NCBI RefSeq assembly: GCF_009688965.1
Contig: NZ_AP021875.1
Span: 4,774,001 to 4,838,000 of the forward strand
DNA length: 64,000 bases
Direction of reading: 5' to 3'
Source: Desulfosarcina widdelii
GTDB lineage: Bacteria > Desulfobacterota > Desulfobacteria > Desulfobacterales > Desulfosarcinaceae
Shown: piece after piece, positions 1-8,125 of the stretch
Layout: every line of letters starts with the position of its first letter
Position numbering within the stretch: the first letter of the stretch is position 1
The notes under the pieces: generated by a model
Told to the model about the DNA's origin: nothing
What the model saw: only the letters and a program-made list of their open reading frames with translations
The model's database searches: none
Position numbers and translations under genes: made by a program

Positions 1-1038
1 CTTGGAGTTGTAGTAAGTATAAAAATCCTCGACTTCCTTGGCCTGGGTGTCATGAAGGATAAATCGGGATTCCACCTGATTGGCGTATTGGTACAGCAGC
101 CAACTGTAGATGAGCACGTGCTGGGTTACCACCAGTTCGGTTGCTTTTCCGGCCATGGATCCGGAATAATCCCTGAGAAAAAAGACCACCGCCTGGGATT
201 CGAAATCCTTTTCCTTGGAAAGGATGCGGTAAATCCTGTCCCGGGGAGAAATGATGAGCTGCGATGGATCGATATCCTCCACATCCGGGAGATTTCCCAG
301 ATGAATGTTGGTCTCGATGATTTCCCGTAAGGTGGCTTTTTTGTCCAGTACCTGGCCGAAGCCACGGTTGCGGTCGGTCATGTCGTACGTGTACCGGGTC
401 AAAGAGCGCTTTTTGCCCTTGTCTTTCAGATTGGGCAGTTCGAACTGCTCGGTGAGAATCCTGCCCAGATCGTAGGCCGAGGACTCCATTTCATGCTGGC
501 CGCCATCGCCTTCGCCGGGTCCCCCGGCGCCGGCCTGATCGGGATCGCGGACCGGCTGTTCGCCGATCACTTCGCCTTCTTCGCCATCTCCGCTGCCGCC
601 CTGTCCCTGGCCTTCTTCCTGGGCGGTGAAGCGGGGATCGTGGATGAATTTTTCTTCCACTGTGGTGGGCACTACCACCACCTTGCCCTTGCCCGCCCTG
701 CCGGGTTTGATCATTTTGCCGACCCGGATTTTGCGGGGAAAGCCGTCTTTTTCCCGCTGGCGGTCTTTTTCGAGTAATTCGTCGATGGAGCGGATATGGC
801 TGACGTAGGATCCCCGGGGTTGGGCCATGGCCTGCAGGAACATCAGGTCGTTGTATCCGTACAGATTAATCAGTTGGATCTCGCCTTTGTCGGTGCGCAC
901 CAAAGCCATGTCGCCCGGGACCGCGGGCATCTCGTGCGTGCGTTCGTCGTTGAGTTCCAGGAGAATTTTTTCCTCCTGTTCGGCGGTCAAGCCGGCTTCG
1001 CGAAGCTTGGCATAAATTTCTTTGAGTGCAGTTTTCAT
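1..1038 (-). CDS. yeaH: YeaH/YhbH-like protein (DUF444, vWA domain), partial
   Basis: The gene starts at the ATG at 1036-1038 and runs off the left edge, so only the first 346 codons are visible. The N-terminus (MKTALKEIYAKLREAGLT) is followed by a Gly/Gln/Glu-rich low-complexity stretch around residues 180-215. A von Willebrand A-type MIDAS motif, DYSGS, lies at residues 290-294. This order matches the DUF444 family (E. coli YeaH, Bacillus YhbH). In that family yeaH is normally co-transcribed with the PrkA/YeaG kinase in stress or stationary-phase responses, and prkA lies immediately upstream here. A spoVR homologue often follows and would lie outside the window. The biochemical role of the family is unknown. 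The assignment is firm; the exact function is not. Confidence 0.9.
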   Translation of the reverse strand, partial: MKTALKEIYAKLREAGLTAEQEEKILLELNDERTHEMPAVPGDMALVRTDKGEIQLINLYGYNDLMFLQAMAQPRGSYVSHIRSIDELLEKDRQREKDGFPRKIRVGKMIKPGRAGKGKVVVVPTTVEEKFIHDPRFTAQEEGQGQGGSGDGEEGEVIGEQPVRDPDQAGAGGPGEGDGGQHEMESSAYDLGRILTEQFELPNLKDKGKKRSLTRYTYDMTDRNRGFGQVLDKKATLREIIETNIHLGNLPDVEDIDPSQLIISPRDRIYRILSKEKDFESQAVVFFLRDYSGSMAGKATELVVTQHVLIYSWLLYQYANQVESRFILHDTQAKEVEDFYTYYNSK

Positions 1039-1282
1039 AAATTTACAAACTTCATTGATATTGGCTTGATTACTGTTTTACTTTTCTTTCTTTTGAGATA
1101 AACATGCCCGCCAGAAAAGTAAAAAGGTATTTCAATGGTTCATGCATTTTGTCAAAAGGCTGCCAATCCTGATTGAAACACCCACAAAACAAACAAAGAA
1201 TCAGTACAAAACAAGCTGTAAAAGTTATTGTGTTTTTGACCAAATTTTTACCTCAATAAATGATACTTGTTGGGTTTTACAT

Positions 1283-1424
1283 ATGTTCGTCCACAAATGG
1301 TAGATTTCGGTTCAGGACAAGGCCGCAACGAGGTCGAAACCGAAAGCGTAGCAGCGCTACGTTGAGGATTTCGCCCGAGTGAGAACGCCGGCCTGGGCCG
1401 AAAGATGCCGTTTGTGGCGAACAT
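1283..1424. repeat. Inverted-repeat element A between prkA and yeaH
   Basis: A roughly 142 bp element whose ends are imperfect inverted repeats: ATGTTCGTCCACAAATGG on the left against CCGTTTGTGGCGAACAT on the right. The interior holds a smaller hairpin, CGTAGC-AGC-GCTACG. It ends one base before the prkA stop codon and fills much of the 387 bp gap between prkA and yeaH. It has no convincing ORF, so it resembles a MITE or REP-type element rather than an insertion sequence. It may act as an intra-operon RNA hairpin. The rest of the gap (1039-1282 and 1425) is AT-rich and shows nothing recognisable apart from the yeaH leader. Confidence 0.6.
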
Positions 1425-1425
1425 T

Positions 1426-3486
1426 TTAGTTTTCGTCCTCCTGTGTACAAAAGTACTCGATCGTCTTCTGCGCACACGTCCTGCAATACCCCAGCTTGTT
1501 GAGCATGGTATCCACCATGCGGTCGTAGAGCTTCTGGTTTTCCTCGTTGGTGCGGTTGGCCAGGGCGCCGATGAGGCTGCCGGCGCCGGCGATGTCCGAT
1601 TTCAGACGGACATCGGTGACCGCCTTGACCAGTTCCAGGTTGTCCATGAAGTCATAGTCCGGGTTCACGGAGATCTTCTGCCCGTAAATTTTGCGGATGG
1701 AAGTGCGGAAGGTCTCGGTTTGTTCGGATGTTTTCAATCCCAGGCGCTCCTCGACGCTTTTGATGTAGCGTTCGTCGATTTTCAGGGCCCGCAGCTCGCC
1801 GGTCTGGGGGTCCTTGTATTTCCACATCTTGTCCGGGCCCAGGTCCTCGGCATCGATGCCGATGATCATGTTGACATAGTTCATCACGTCCTTGCGGATG
1901 GCCAGCGGTTCATCCATGTACGCATTGAACATCTCAGTCATGATGCGTTCCCGGTAAAGACCTTTGGCCGTCTTGAGATCCTCCAGATATTTGGCCCGGT
2001 CATTGGCCTCGGTGACGTAATCCAGAACGATACGTTCCAGGGCCTTGAAGATGTCATGGGCGAACATGCATTTGCCTTCATTGGTCTCCGAGCTTTCGAT
2101 GAGCAACTGGATGGCCCGACCCAGGTTGCGCTGCCCCAATCCTTTCTGGCCGAAGCGCTTGGTGATGTCCGGGTCCTGGTTGAGGGTGTCGATGACTTCC
2201 GCCAGGGTCTTGATGCTCTTTTCTCCGGCCACTTCACCGGCGGCCAGCTTCATGGTTTCAATGGGTGTGAGCTTTTCCGATCGGGCCAGGCGGGTGAGCA
2301 CCACGGCCACGGAGACGGCATAGTTGAGGTTGGGGTCCTGGTGCAGGTACTCCCGGGTCAAGGTGGTGCGGGTTTCGCTGCCGATGGCATAATTGGTCAG
2401 GTCTTTCTGCAGTTTATAGTTGGTGTTGTGGGAAACATAGCAGATGCGGCAGCGGTCGACGATGGGAGCTTCCTCCTTTTCAGCCAGGAACCGATTGAAT
2501 TCGGAATTGTTGCTGGTGGCGATGATCAGGGTGTCGATGGGCCACTTGTAGCCGTCGATCTCTATATTTCGGTTCTGGATGACACCCAGATAGACCTGAA
2601 CCAGGTCTTTCTTGTTCTTGAAGATCTCGTCGGCGAAATGCACACCGCCGCCGGCCACCCGTGCCAGGGCGCCGCGGCGCAGATCGAAGCGATAGGGGTT
2701 GTTGGTGTCCGCAATGTGCAGCAGCCGCTGGATGGATTCCTCGCCCAGAAGATCTACTGCCGATGACGTGATTTTGTCTTTGGCCGGATACTTGCCGGTG
2801 ACGGTGCCCAGGCTTTCGGTCATGGGGACCGGAATGATCTCGACAAACTCGAGCATTGCCGCCAGGTCGCCGCCGGTATAATTACGGATGTCGTTCCAGA
2901 TGAAAGCGCTGCAGGCCCCCAGGGGGCGGTAGTCCACCCAGAGGTTTTCGATTTCGTTGTCGGAGAAGCCGATATCGCGGGCCAAAAAGGACCGACAGGC
3001 GTCCGGGTCGTCATCGATGTTCATCCCCAGGATCATGGGGTCCTCGTAAGACTGGGATTCGATGGTGACGATTCTTCCATACCCGCCGAGTTTGTCCAGG
3101 CCGATAAACCGAAAGGAGTACTTGCGGTTGTCTTCCTGGGATAGAAATTTTCTGTAATGGCTGCAGATATACTCCACCAGAAAGGTTTTTCCGTTGCCCG
3201 GTTCGCCTACCAGCACAAAGGCCATCTCCTTGGAGGAACCGTTTTCCGCGGCATCCTTGACGTAGGAAACGAAACTGTTGATTTCGTCATACATCCCGAT
3301 GATATGTTTTTTACCGGTTCGGAACAGGCTGAAGTCGTAGGTGGTTTTGCCGTTGACGACCACCTTTTGGATCTCGCTTTCCAGAATCATGCGGGCCACA
3401 CCCTGAAAGGCGTTTTCAAAACAGCGTTTTCCCTCCTTGACTTCGAGCAGGTGCCGATGGAGCGCCGAAGTGTTCTTGTTTCCCAT
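1426..3486 (-). CDS. prkA: PrkA-family serine protein kinase / AAA+ protein
   Basis: A 686-residue protein, close to the usual length of the PrkA/YeaG family. The N-terminal AAA_PrkA domain carries the Walker A motif GEPGNGKT at residues 94-101. The C-terminal half holds the PrkA kinase-like domain with the family signature region around the conserved IGIDAEDLGPDKMW stretch. It starts at the ATG at 3484-3486, preceded on the minus strand by a G-rich ribosome-binding site. PrkA proteins are cytoplasmic serine kinases, reported in some species also as proteases, tied to stress and nitrogen-starvation responses. They are typically paired with YeaH, which follows here after a 387 bp gap containing an inverted-repeat element. 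The family assignment is very secure; the substrates are unknown. Confidence 0.95.
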   Translation of the reverse strand: MGNKNTSALHRHLLEVKEGKRCFENAFQGVARMILESEIQKVVVNGKTTYDFSLFRTGKKHIIGMYDEINSFVSYVKDAAENGSSKEMAFVLVGEPGNGKTFLVEYICSHYRKFLSQEDNRKYSFRFIGLDKLGGYGRIVTIESQSYEDPMILGMNIDDDPDACRSFLARDIGFSDNEIENLWVDYRPLGACSAFIWNDIRNYTGGDLAAMLEFVEIIPVPMTESLGTVTGKYPAKDKITSSAVDLLGEESIQRLLHIADTNNPYRFDLRRGALARVAGGGVHFADEIFKNKKDLVQVYLGVIQNRNIEIDGYKWPIDTLIIATSNNSEFNRFLAEKEEAPIVDRCRICYVSHNTNYKLQKDLTNYAIGSETRTTLTREYLHQDPNLNYAVSVAVVLTRLARSEKLTPIETMKLAAGEVAGEKSIKTLAEVIDTLNQDPDITKRFGQKGLGQRNLGRAIQLLIESSETNEGKCMFAHDIFKALERIVLDYVTEANDRAKYLEDLKTAKGLYRERIMTEMFNAYMDEPLAIRKDVMNYVNMIIGIDAEDLGPDKMWKYKDPQTGELRALKIDERYIKSVEERLGLKTSEQTETFRTSIRKIYGQKISVNPDYDFMDNLELVKAVTDVRLKSDIAGAGSLIGALANRTNEENQKLYDRMVDTMLNKLGYCRTCAQKTIEYFCTQEDEN

Positions 3487-3714
3487 GATATCCCCCTAAT
3501 AGTTGTATAACGGGTGCAGCGGATGGCGGAACGGCTTCATGCTGAATCGAAAAGCAATGGAATCGGCAGCAATGAAAGGTGAGCTCTCGATAGTTGAGCA
3601 AACGCAACTTGAGGATTAGAACGAGAATTCCATTGCCATAATTTGAGTATAGCACCCTGCCACCAAACTGCAACCGGTAAAACTTAGGACTTGCCGACAG
3701 GCGCAGAACCCGTA

Positions 3715-3756
3715 TTGACAGGACATAAACAAAACTGGTATGACCTCTTACCAGTT
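3715..3756 (+). promoter_or_regulatory. Promoter with GntR/FadR-type operator
   Basis: A -35 hexamer TTGACA (3715-3720) lies 17 bp before a weak -10 (GTATGA, 3738-3743). Over the -10 sits a perfect 8 bp inverted repeat, AACTGGTA-N8-TACCAGTT (3733-3756). Its left half contains TGGTATGACC, which fits the TNGTNNNACNA-type consensus of FadR-subfamily GntR regulators. The position over the -10 suggests repression, most simply autorepression by the GntR protein encoded 180 bp downstream. The sequence match is direct; the regulatory role is inferred. Confidence 0.55.
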
Positions 3757-3893
3757 GGCCAAGTACGCCTATTCATAAAGATGATGGTATTCGATTGCCG
3801 CTGCACCCCGGCTCGCGGCGTTACTCGGCACGTAAACAGGCTTTGGCTGTTCACGCTTCTTGCGCCTTGCGATCCGGGCGCAGCAACAATCTC

Positions 3894-3925
3894 GGTACAT
3901 CACCTCATTTATGAACAGGTGTACC
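3894..3925 (+). promoter_or_regulatory. Leader hairpin abutting the GntR ribosome-binding site
   Basis: GGTACATCACCT (3894-3905) pairs with AGGTGTACC (3917-3925), giving nine base pairs with a 3-nt bulge on the left arm. The AAGGAG ribosome-binding site begins at the next base (3926). It could be a second operator half-site pair or an RNA hairpin that affects translation. Confidence 0.35.
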
Positions 3926-3938
3926 AAGGAGATTTTCC

Positions 3939-4643
3939 ATGAAACCGACATCGTCTTCACCGCCGATCCGGCCCGCTCAGCGGGCAGAGCACAAGATCGT
4001 CACCGGCATCCTGGACGGCACCTTTGCACCCGGCAGCGTTCTTCCAAGCGAACGGCAGTTGGCGGAGATCTTGTGCGTTGCCCGGCCGCCGCTGCGCGAA
4101 ACTCTCCAGCGGCTGGCCGCGCAAGGCTGGCTGACCATTGCTCACGGCAAGCCCACCGTGGTCAACGACTACTGGGAAAAAGGCGGTATGGGCCTGCTCA
4201 GCACGCTGGCCAGGTATGTCGATACCTTACCGCACGGTTTCGTTGTCCACCTGTTGGAGGTCAGAAGCCGTCTGTTGCCCATTATTGCCGAGTTGGCCGT
4301 AAAACGGGCGCCGGATGCCGTCCTGGCGTTTTTGGATAAGGTCGAAAGCCTGGAAGACAACGCACCGGCTTTTGCCGTTTTCGACTGGCAGCTTCAGCTT
4401 TTCATGGCCGGCGAAACCGGCAACCCCATTTACAAACTGATGTTTAACGATTTTTCAGTAATGTTCGCCACCCTGGCCGCAGCCTACTTTTCCAGGTTCC
4501 AGGCACGCGCCGCATCACGCAGCTATTACCGGGAACTTGCGGCAGCCATACCGGTCGGTGGAAAGCGAGTAGAGGCGGTGGTGATGGCGGCTATGGAAGA
4601 AAGTGTGACCCTTTGGAAAAGAATCGGTCGGGAAGAGGGATGA
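3939..4643 (+). CDS. GntR-family regulator, FadR-like
   Basis: A 234-residue transcription factor. An N-terminal winged-helix GntR domain (about residues 12-75, with LPSERQLAEIL and RPPLRETLQRLAAQGWL) is followed by an all-helical FadR_C-like effector domain starting at VVNDYWEKGGMGLLSTLARY, a segment typical of FadR proteins. Translation starts at the ATG at 3939 behind AAGGAG (3926-3931). The gene overlaps glpD by four bases (ATGA), so they are co-transcribed. FadR proteins sense acyl-CoAs in enterobacteria; here the neighbours are glycerol-3-phosphate enzymes, so the ligand is uncertain. The operator at 3733-3756 suggests autoregulation. Confidence 0.85.
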   Translation: MKPTSSSPPIRPAQRAEHKIVTGILDGTFAPGSVLPSERQLAEILCVARPPLRETLQRLAAQGWLTIAHGKPTVVNDYWEKGGMGLLSTLARYVDTLPHGFVVHLLEVRSRLLPIIAELAVKRAPDAVLAFLDKVESLEDNAPAFAVFDWQLQLFMAGETGNPIYKLMFNDFSVMFATLAAAYFSRFQARAASRSYYRELAAAIPVGGKRVEAVVMAAMEESVTLWKRIGREEG

Positions 4644-6262
4644 TCGATCTGGCCAAGAATTGGGATGTGATCGTCGTCGGCGGCGGGATCACGGGTGCCG
4701 GTATTTTCCGGGAGGCCGTGCGTGCGGGCCTGAAGACGCTGCTGCTGGAACAGCGGGATTTTGCCTGGGGGACTTCGAGTCGCTCCTCCAAGCTGGTTCA
4801 TGGCGGGCTTCGCTATTTAAAAGAGGGCCGGTTTTTCCTGACCCGCGATGCGGTCCGCGAACGCGAGCGGCTGCTTGTCGAGGCCAAGGGGCTGGTGACG
4901 CCCATGGGCTTTCTGGTTCCCGTCTACAAAAATCGCGGGCCGGGCCGCTGGACCCTGGAAGCCGGACTGTCGATTTACGATTTGATTGCCAAGCGGCGAC
5001 AGCACAGCTATCTGGGTGTGGACGAATTTGTTAAATTGGCACCCCATATCGACCGCAAAGAGTTGGTCGGGGGCTTTCAATTTTTCGATGCCCAGGTGGA
5101 CGATGCCCGTTTGGTGCTGCGCCTGCTTTTCGAGGCGTCGGCCGACGGCGGTACGGCCATGAATTATGCCCGTGTGATCGCATTAGGGCGCGATGAAAGC
5201 GGCCATGTCAACGGCGTAACCGCCGAAGATACCCATACCCACCAAACCGTATCCCTTTCGGCCAAGGTGGTCATCAACGCCACTGGCTGTTGGGCCGAGC
5301 GGCTGCATCCCTCTCCCCAAAAGAATCTGCATCTGCGCCCCCTGCGGGGAAGCCACCTGATTTTCCCGGCCCATGTATTGCCCGTGGAACAGGCCATCAG
5401 TTATGTTCACCCGGACGACGGCCGGGCCGTTTTCATTGTTCCCTGGGAAGGGGCCGTGATCGCCGGAACCACCGATCTGGACCATGACGACAGCCTCTCT
5501 TTCGAACCGCGGATTACCGAACAGGAAGTGGCGTATCTGCTGGAGGGCCTGCAGGCCCTGTTCCCGGCCCTGGACGTGTCGGCCCGGGATTGCATCGCCA
5601 CGATTGCCGGTGTCCGGCCGGTGCTCAGCGAAGGAAAACGCGATCCTTCGGAAGAGTCCCGGGAACATGTCGTCTGGGTGGACAAGGGGCTGGTGACCAT
5701 TACCGGCGGAAAGCTGACCACTTTTCGTCAACTGGCGCACGATGCCCTGAAGGCCGCCAAGCCGTTTTTAGGGGCCGAGGTAACATTCGACGAAGACGCG
5801 CCGGTGTTTGCAACCATGCAGCCCCGGCCTGAATCGCCGGTTCCGGTTCCGGACGACCAATGGGCATCGCTATACGGGCGCTATGGAGATTCCGCCGCTA
5901 AAATCGTTACTCAAGCGTCGCCGGCAACTTTGGAATCGGTACCTAACACAAATACCCTGTGGGCCGAAATCGTTCATGCAGCCTCTCGGGAAAAGATTGT
6001 GCATCTATCCGATTTGCTGCTGCGGCGAGTGCGGATCGGCCTGCTGACCGACCAGGGAGGGCGTGCTCATCTGGATCGAATCCGGCACCTGTGCGCTCCG
6101 CAACTGAATTGGGACGCCGCCCGATGGCGAAAAGAAATTCGAAATTACCGTGAAGTCTGGCAATTCGCCCACGGCATGCCCGGCCGTCATGCCGTGTCCC
6201 GGGGGCGGGTGAAATCTTTTTTTTACCGGCTTGGCTCGCGTTTGCGGGAACGTATGATTTGA
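4640..6262 (+). CDS. glpD: FAD-dependent glycerol-3-phosphate dehydrogenase
   Basis: A 540-residue DAO-family flavoprotein. The Rossmann FAD motif GGGITGAG is at residues 14-21, and the GlpD/GlpA signature SSRSSKLVHGGLRYL is at 46-60. The C-terminal part matches the DAO_C domain of aerobic/anaerobic glycerol-3-phosphate dehydrogenases. The enzyme oxidises sn-glycerol-3-phosphate to dihydroxyacetone phosphate and passes electrons to the membrane quinone pool. I chose the ATG at 4640, which overlaps the GntR stop and has GGAAGAGGG just upstream. A TTG at 4613 would add nine residues. The next gene, a sugar/glycerol-type kinase, starts four bases after the stop, consistent with a glycerol catabolic operon. 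Confidence 0.9.
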   Translation: MIDLAKNWDVIVVGGGITGAGIFREAVRAGLKTLLLEQRDFAWGTSSRSSKLVHGGLRYLKEGRFFLTRDAVRERERLLVEAKGLVTPMGFLVPVYKNRGPGRWTLEAGLSIYDLIAKRRQHSYLGVDEFVKLAPHIDRKELVGGFQFFDAQVDDARLVLRLLFEASADGGTAMNYARVIALGRDESGHVNGVTAEDTHTHQTVSLSAKVVINATGCWAERLHPSPQKNLHLRPLRGSHLIFPAHVLPVEQAISYVHPDDGRAVFIVPWEGAVIAGTTDLDHDDSLSFEPRITEQEVAYLLEGLQALFPALDVSARDCIATIAGVRPVLSEGKRDPSEESREHVVWVDKGLVTITGGKLTTFRQLAHDALKAAKPFLGAEVTFDEDAPVFATMQPRPESPVPVPDDQWASLYGRYGDSAAKIVTQASPATLESVPNTNTLWAEIVHAASREKIVHLSDLLLRRVRIGLLTDQGGRAHLDRIRHLCAPQLNWDAARWRKEIRNYREVWQFAHGMPGRHAVSRGRVKSFFYRLGSRLRERMI

Positions 6263-6266
6263 AACG

Positions 6267-7826
6267 ATGACTGAAAAAGACCTTCTCCTTTCCATCGACA
6301 ATGGCACCCAGAGCCTCAAGGCCCTGGTCTTCGATGCCTGCGGCAATCTGCTGGCCAAAGAACAGGTGCTGTTCACCCCCTATTTTTCGGACCGGCCCGG
6401 TTGGGCGGAGCAGGACCCCTTCGTGTTTTGGAGTGCTTTGTGCCGGGCGTGCCAAGGACTTCTTGCCGATTCGGGAATCGAAAAATCGCGGCTCGCCGGG
6501 GTTTCGGTGACCACCCAGCGGGGAACGGTGGTCAACCTGGATAAGGAAGGCCAGCCGCTCAGGCCGGCCATTTTATGGCTGGATCAACGCAAATGCCACG
6601 GTCAGCCGCCTTTGGGGGGGGCTTGGGGCCTGCTGTTCAAAGTGGCCCGCTTAACCGACACCCTGACCTATTTCCAATCCGAGGTCGAAGCATCCTGGAT
6701 CGCCAGAAACCAGCCCGATGTCTGGTCCCGCACCCATAAATTCCTCCTGCTTTCAGGGTACCTCAACTATCGGCTGACCGGCCGCTATGTGGATTCCGTC
6801 GGGAGTCAGGTGGGTTATCTGCCTTTCGACTACAAGCGCCTGCGCTGGGCCCGATCCTGGGACTGGAAATGGCGCTGTGTCCCAGTGCGACCGGCGCAGC
6901 TTCCGCAACTGGTCCCGCCGGGGCAAATCTTGGGGGCGGTCAGCCGGACCGCCAGCCGGGAAACGGGAATTCCCGAGGGCCTGCCGGTGGTGGCCGCTGC
7001 AGCGGACAAGGCATGTGAAGTGATCGGTTCCGGCAGCCTCGATCCATCGGTGGGCTGTCTGAGCTACGGCACCACCGCCACGGTCAACATCACGCATCGG
7101 CGCTACATCGAGCCCATTCCGTTGCTGCCGGCCTATCCCAGCGCCATCCCCGGATTCCATGCGGTGGAGGTCCAGGTATTTCGCGGGTTCTGGATGGTCA
7201 ACTGGTTCAAGGAGGAGTTCGGCCTTCCGGAACAACTGGCGGCGGAAAAAACCGGGGTTGCACCGGAAGACCTGTTCGAAAACCTGATCGAAGACGTTCC
7301 TCCCGGCTCTCTCGGTCTCATGCTCCAGCCGTTCTGGACACCCGGCATCCGAAAGCCGGGACCCGAGGCCAAAGGGGCCGTGATCGGTTTCGGCGACATT
7401 CATACCCGCGCCCACCTGTACCGCTCCATTCTGGAGGGACTGGCCTATGCCCTGCGGGAAGGCAAGGAGCGCATCGAGCAGCGCAGCAAGATACCCATTT
7501 GCAGCTTGCGTGTGTCCGGCGGCGGCAGCCAGAGCGATCTGGCCATGCAGTTGACGGCGGACGTTTTTGGCCTGCCCACCACCCGGCCCCATCTTTATGA
7601 AACGTCCGGACTGGGGGCCGCCATCGACAGCGCCGTCGGACTGGGATTGCATCCGGATTTCGAGACCGCCGTAGCCGCCATGACCCATACCGGGGATCGA
7701 TTCGAGCCCGATGCTTCCAACCATAAGCTCTACGATGCGCTGTACCGCAAGGTTTACAAACGGATGTATCGCCGCCTGCAGCCGCTTTACCAGAAAATTC
7801 GTGAAATTACAGGATACCCCGAATAG
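6267..7826 (+). CDS. FGGY-family carbohydrate kinase (glycerol/xylulose kinase-like)
   Basis: A 519-residue protein with the FGGY layout of two actin-like ATPase domains. The N-terminal phosphate motif SIDNGTQS is at residues 9-16. VTTQRGT and ILWLDQRK follow in domain I. The C-terminal nucleotide-binding motif is VSGGGSQSDLAMQLTADVF. The family phosphorylates glycerol or sugars with ATP. Its position four bases after glpD favours glycerol or a related polyol, but the motifs are not the canonical GlpK ones (DQGTTS, TNQRET), so another substrate such as a ketose remains possible. The family is certain; the substrate is uncertain. Confidence 0.85.
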   Translation: MTEKDLLLSIDNGTQSLKALVFDACGNLLAKEQVLFTPYFSDRPGWAEQDPFVFWSALCRACQGLLADSGIEKSRLAGVSVTTQRGTVVNLDKEGQPLRPAILWLDQRKCHGQPPLGGAWGLLFKVARLTDTLTYFQSEVEASWIARNQPDVWSRTHKFLLLSGYLNYRLTGRYVDSVGSQVGYLPFDYKRLRWARSWDWKWRCVPVRPAQLPQLVPPGQILGAVSRTASRETGIPEGLPVVAAAADKACEVIGSGSLDPSVGCLSYGTTATVNITHRRYIEPIPLLPAYPSAIPGFHAVEVQVFRGFWMVNWFKEEFGLPEQLAAEKTGVAPEDLFENLIEDVPPGSLGLMLQPFWTPGIRKPGPEAKGAVIGFGDIHTRAHLYRSILEGLAYALREGKERIEQRSKIPICSLRVSGGGSQSDLAMQLTADVFGLPTTRPHLYETSGLGAAIDSAVGLGLHPDFETAVAAMTHTGDRFEPDASNHKLYDALYRKVYKRMYRRLQPLYQKIREITGYPE

Positions 7827-7862
7827 CCTGCCGATGCACCGTCCCAGAATATCAGGCTTTTT
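7825..7862 (+). terminator. Possible terminator after the glp-type operon
   Basis: A 6 bp stem AGCCTG (7825-7830) / CAGGCT (7853-7858) with a 22-nt loop, followed by a T run (7858-7862). The stem is short and the loop long, so it is a weak candidate, but it sits exactly at the end of the kinase gene. Confidence 0.4.
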
Positions 7863-7890
7863 ACTCAAGCGCCCATGATAAAATAGTTTC

Positions 7891-8033
7891 CATCCGGAAA
7901 TAGGAAAATTTGGTCGAGATCGAGGCGCACGACCAATTTTAGCTCGGGTTTTACCGCAGACATAGGGTTGATATTTCGAGGATAAAATTTTTCGCGCAAC
8001 GAAGATGTCGGGCAAATTGGCCATTCCCGGATG
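7891..8033. repeat. Inverted-repeat element B before recN
   Basis: A roughly 143 bp non-coding element with imperfect terminal inverted repeats: CATCCGGAAATAGG at the left end against the reverse complement of CCATTCCCGGATG at the right end (CATCCGGGAATGG). It occupies most of the 299 bp gap between the kinase gene and recN. No ORF was seen. It has the size and architecture of the other non-autonomous elements in this window, but its ends are unrelated. Confidence 0.55.
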
Positions 8034-8125
8034 AGCACTTAGAACTTGATTCCCCCGGTTGCCTTACCTATGATGGCGAGGATTCACCAAACCGTTCCAG
8101 ACCCCATTGAGCGGGAACCGCCATC

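Larger units (their letters stand above)
3487..3938. other. Intergenic region between divergent prkA and the GntR gene
   Basis: This 452 bp gap separates divergently transcribed prkA and the GntR/glp operon. The right part carries a sigma-70-like promoter with an overlapping inverted repeat (3715-3756) and a hairpin directly before the GntR ribosome-binding site (3894-3925), listed separately. Short open frames inside it look like chance ORFs. Nothing else was recognised in 3510-3700. Confidence 0.6.

Noticed and set aside
1405..2766. Long plus-strand ORF (453 codons) opposite prkA
   Set aside because: It is the antisense shadow of the well-conserved prkA gene, with no start signal or recognisable domain.
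3691..3942. 83-codon ORF in the prkA/GntR intergenic region
   Set aside because: It overlaps the promoter and operator of the GntR gene and has no clear start or homology pattern.
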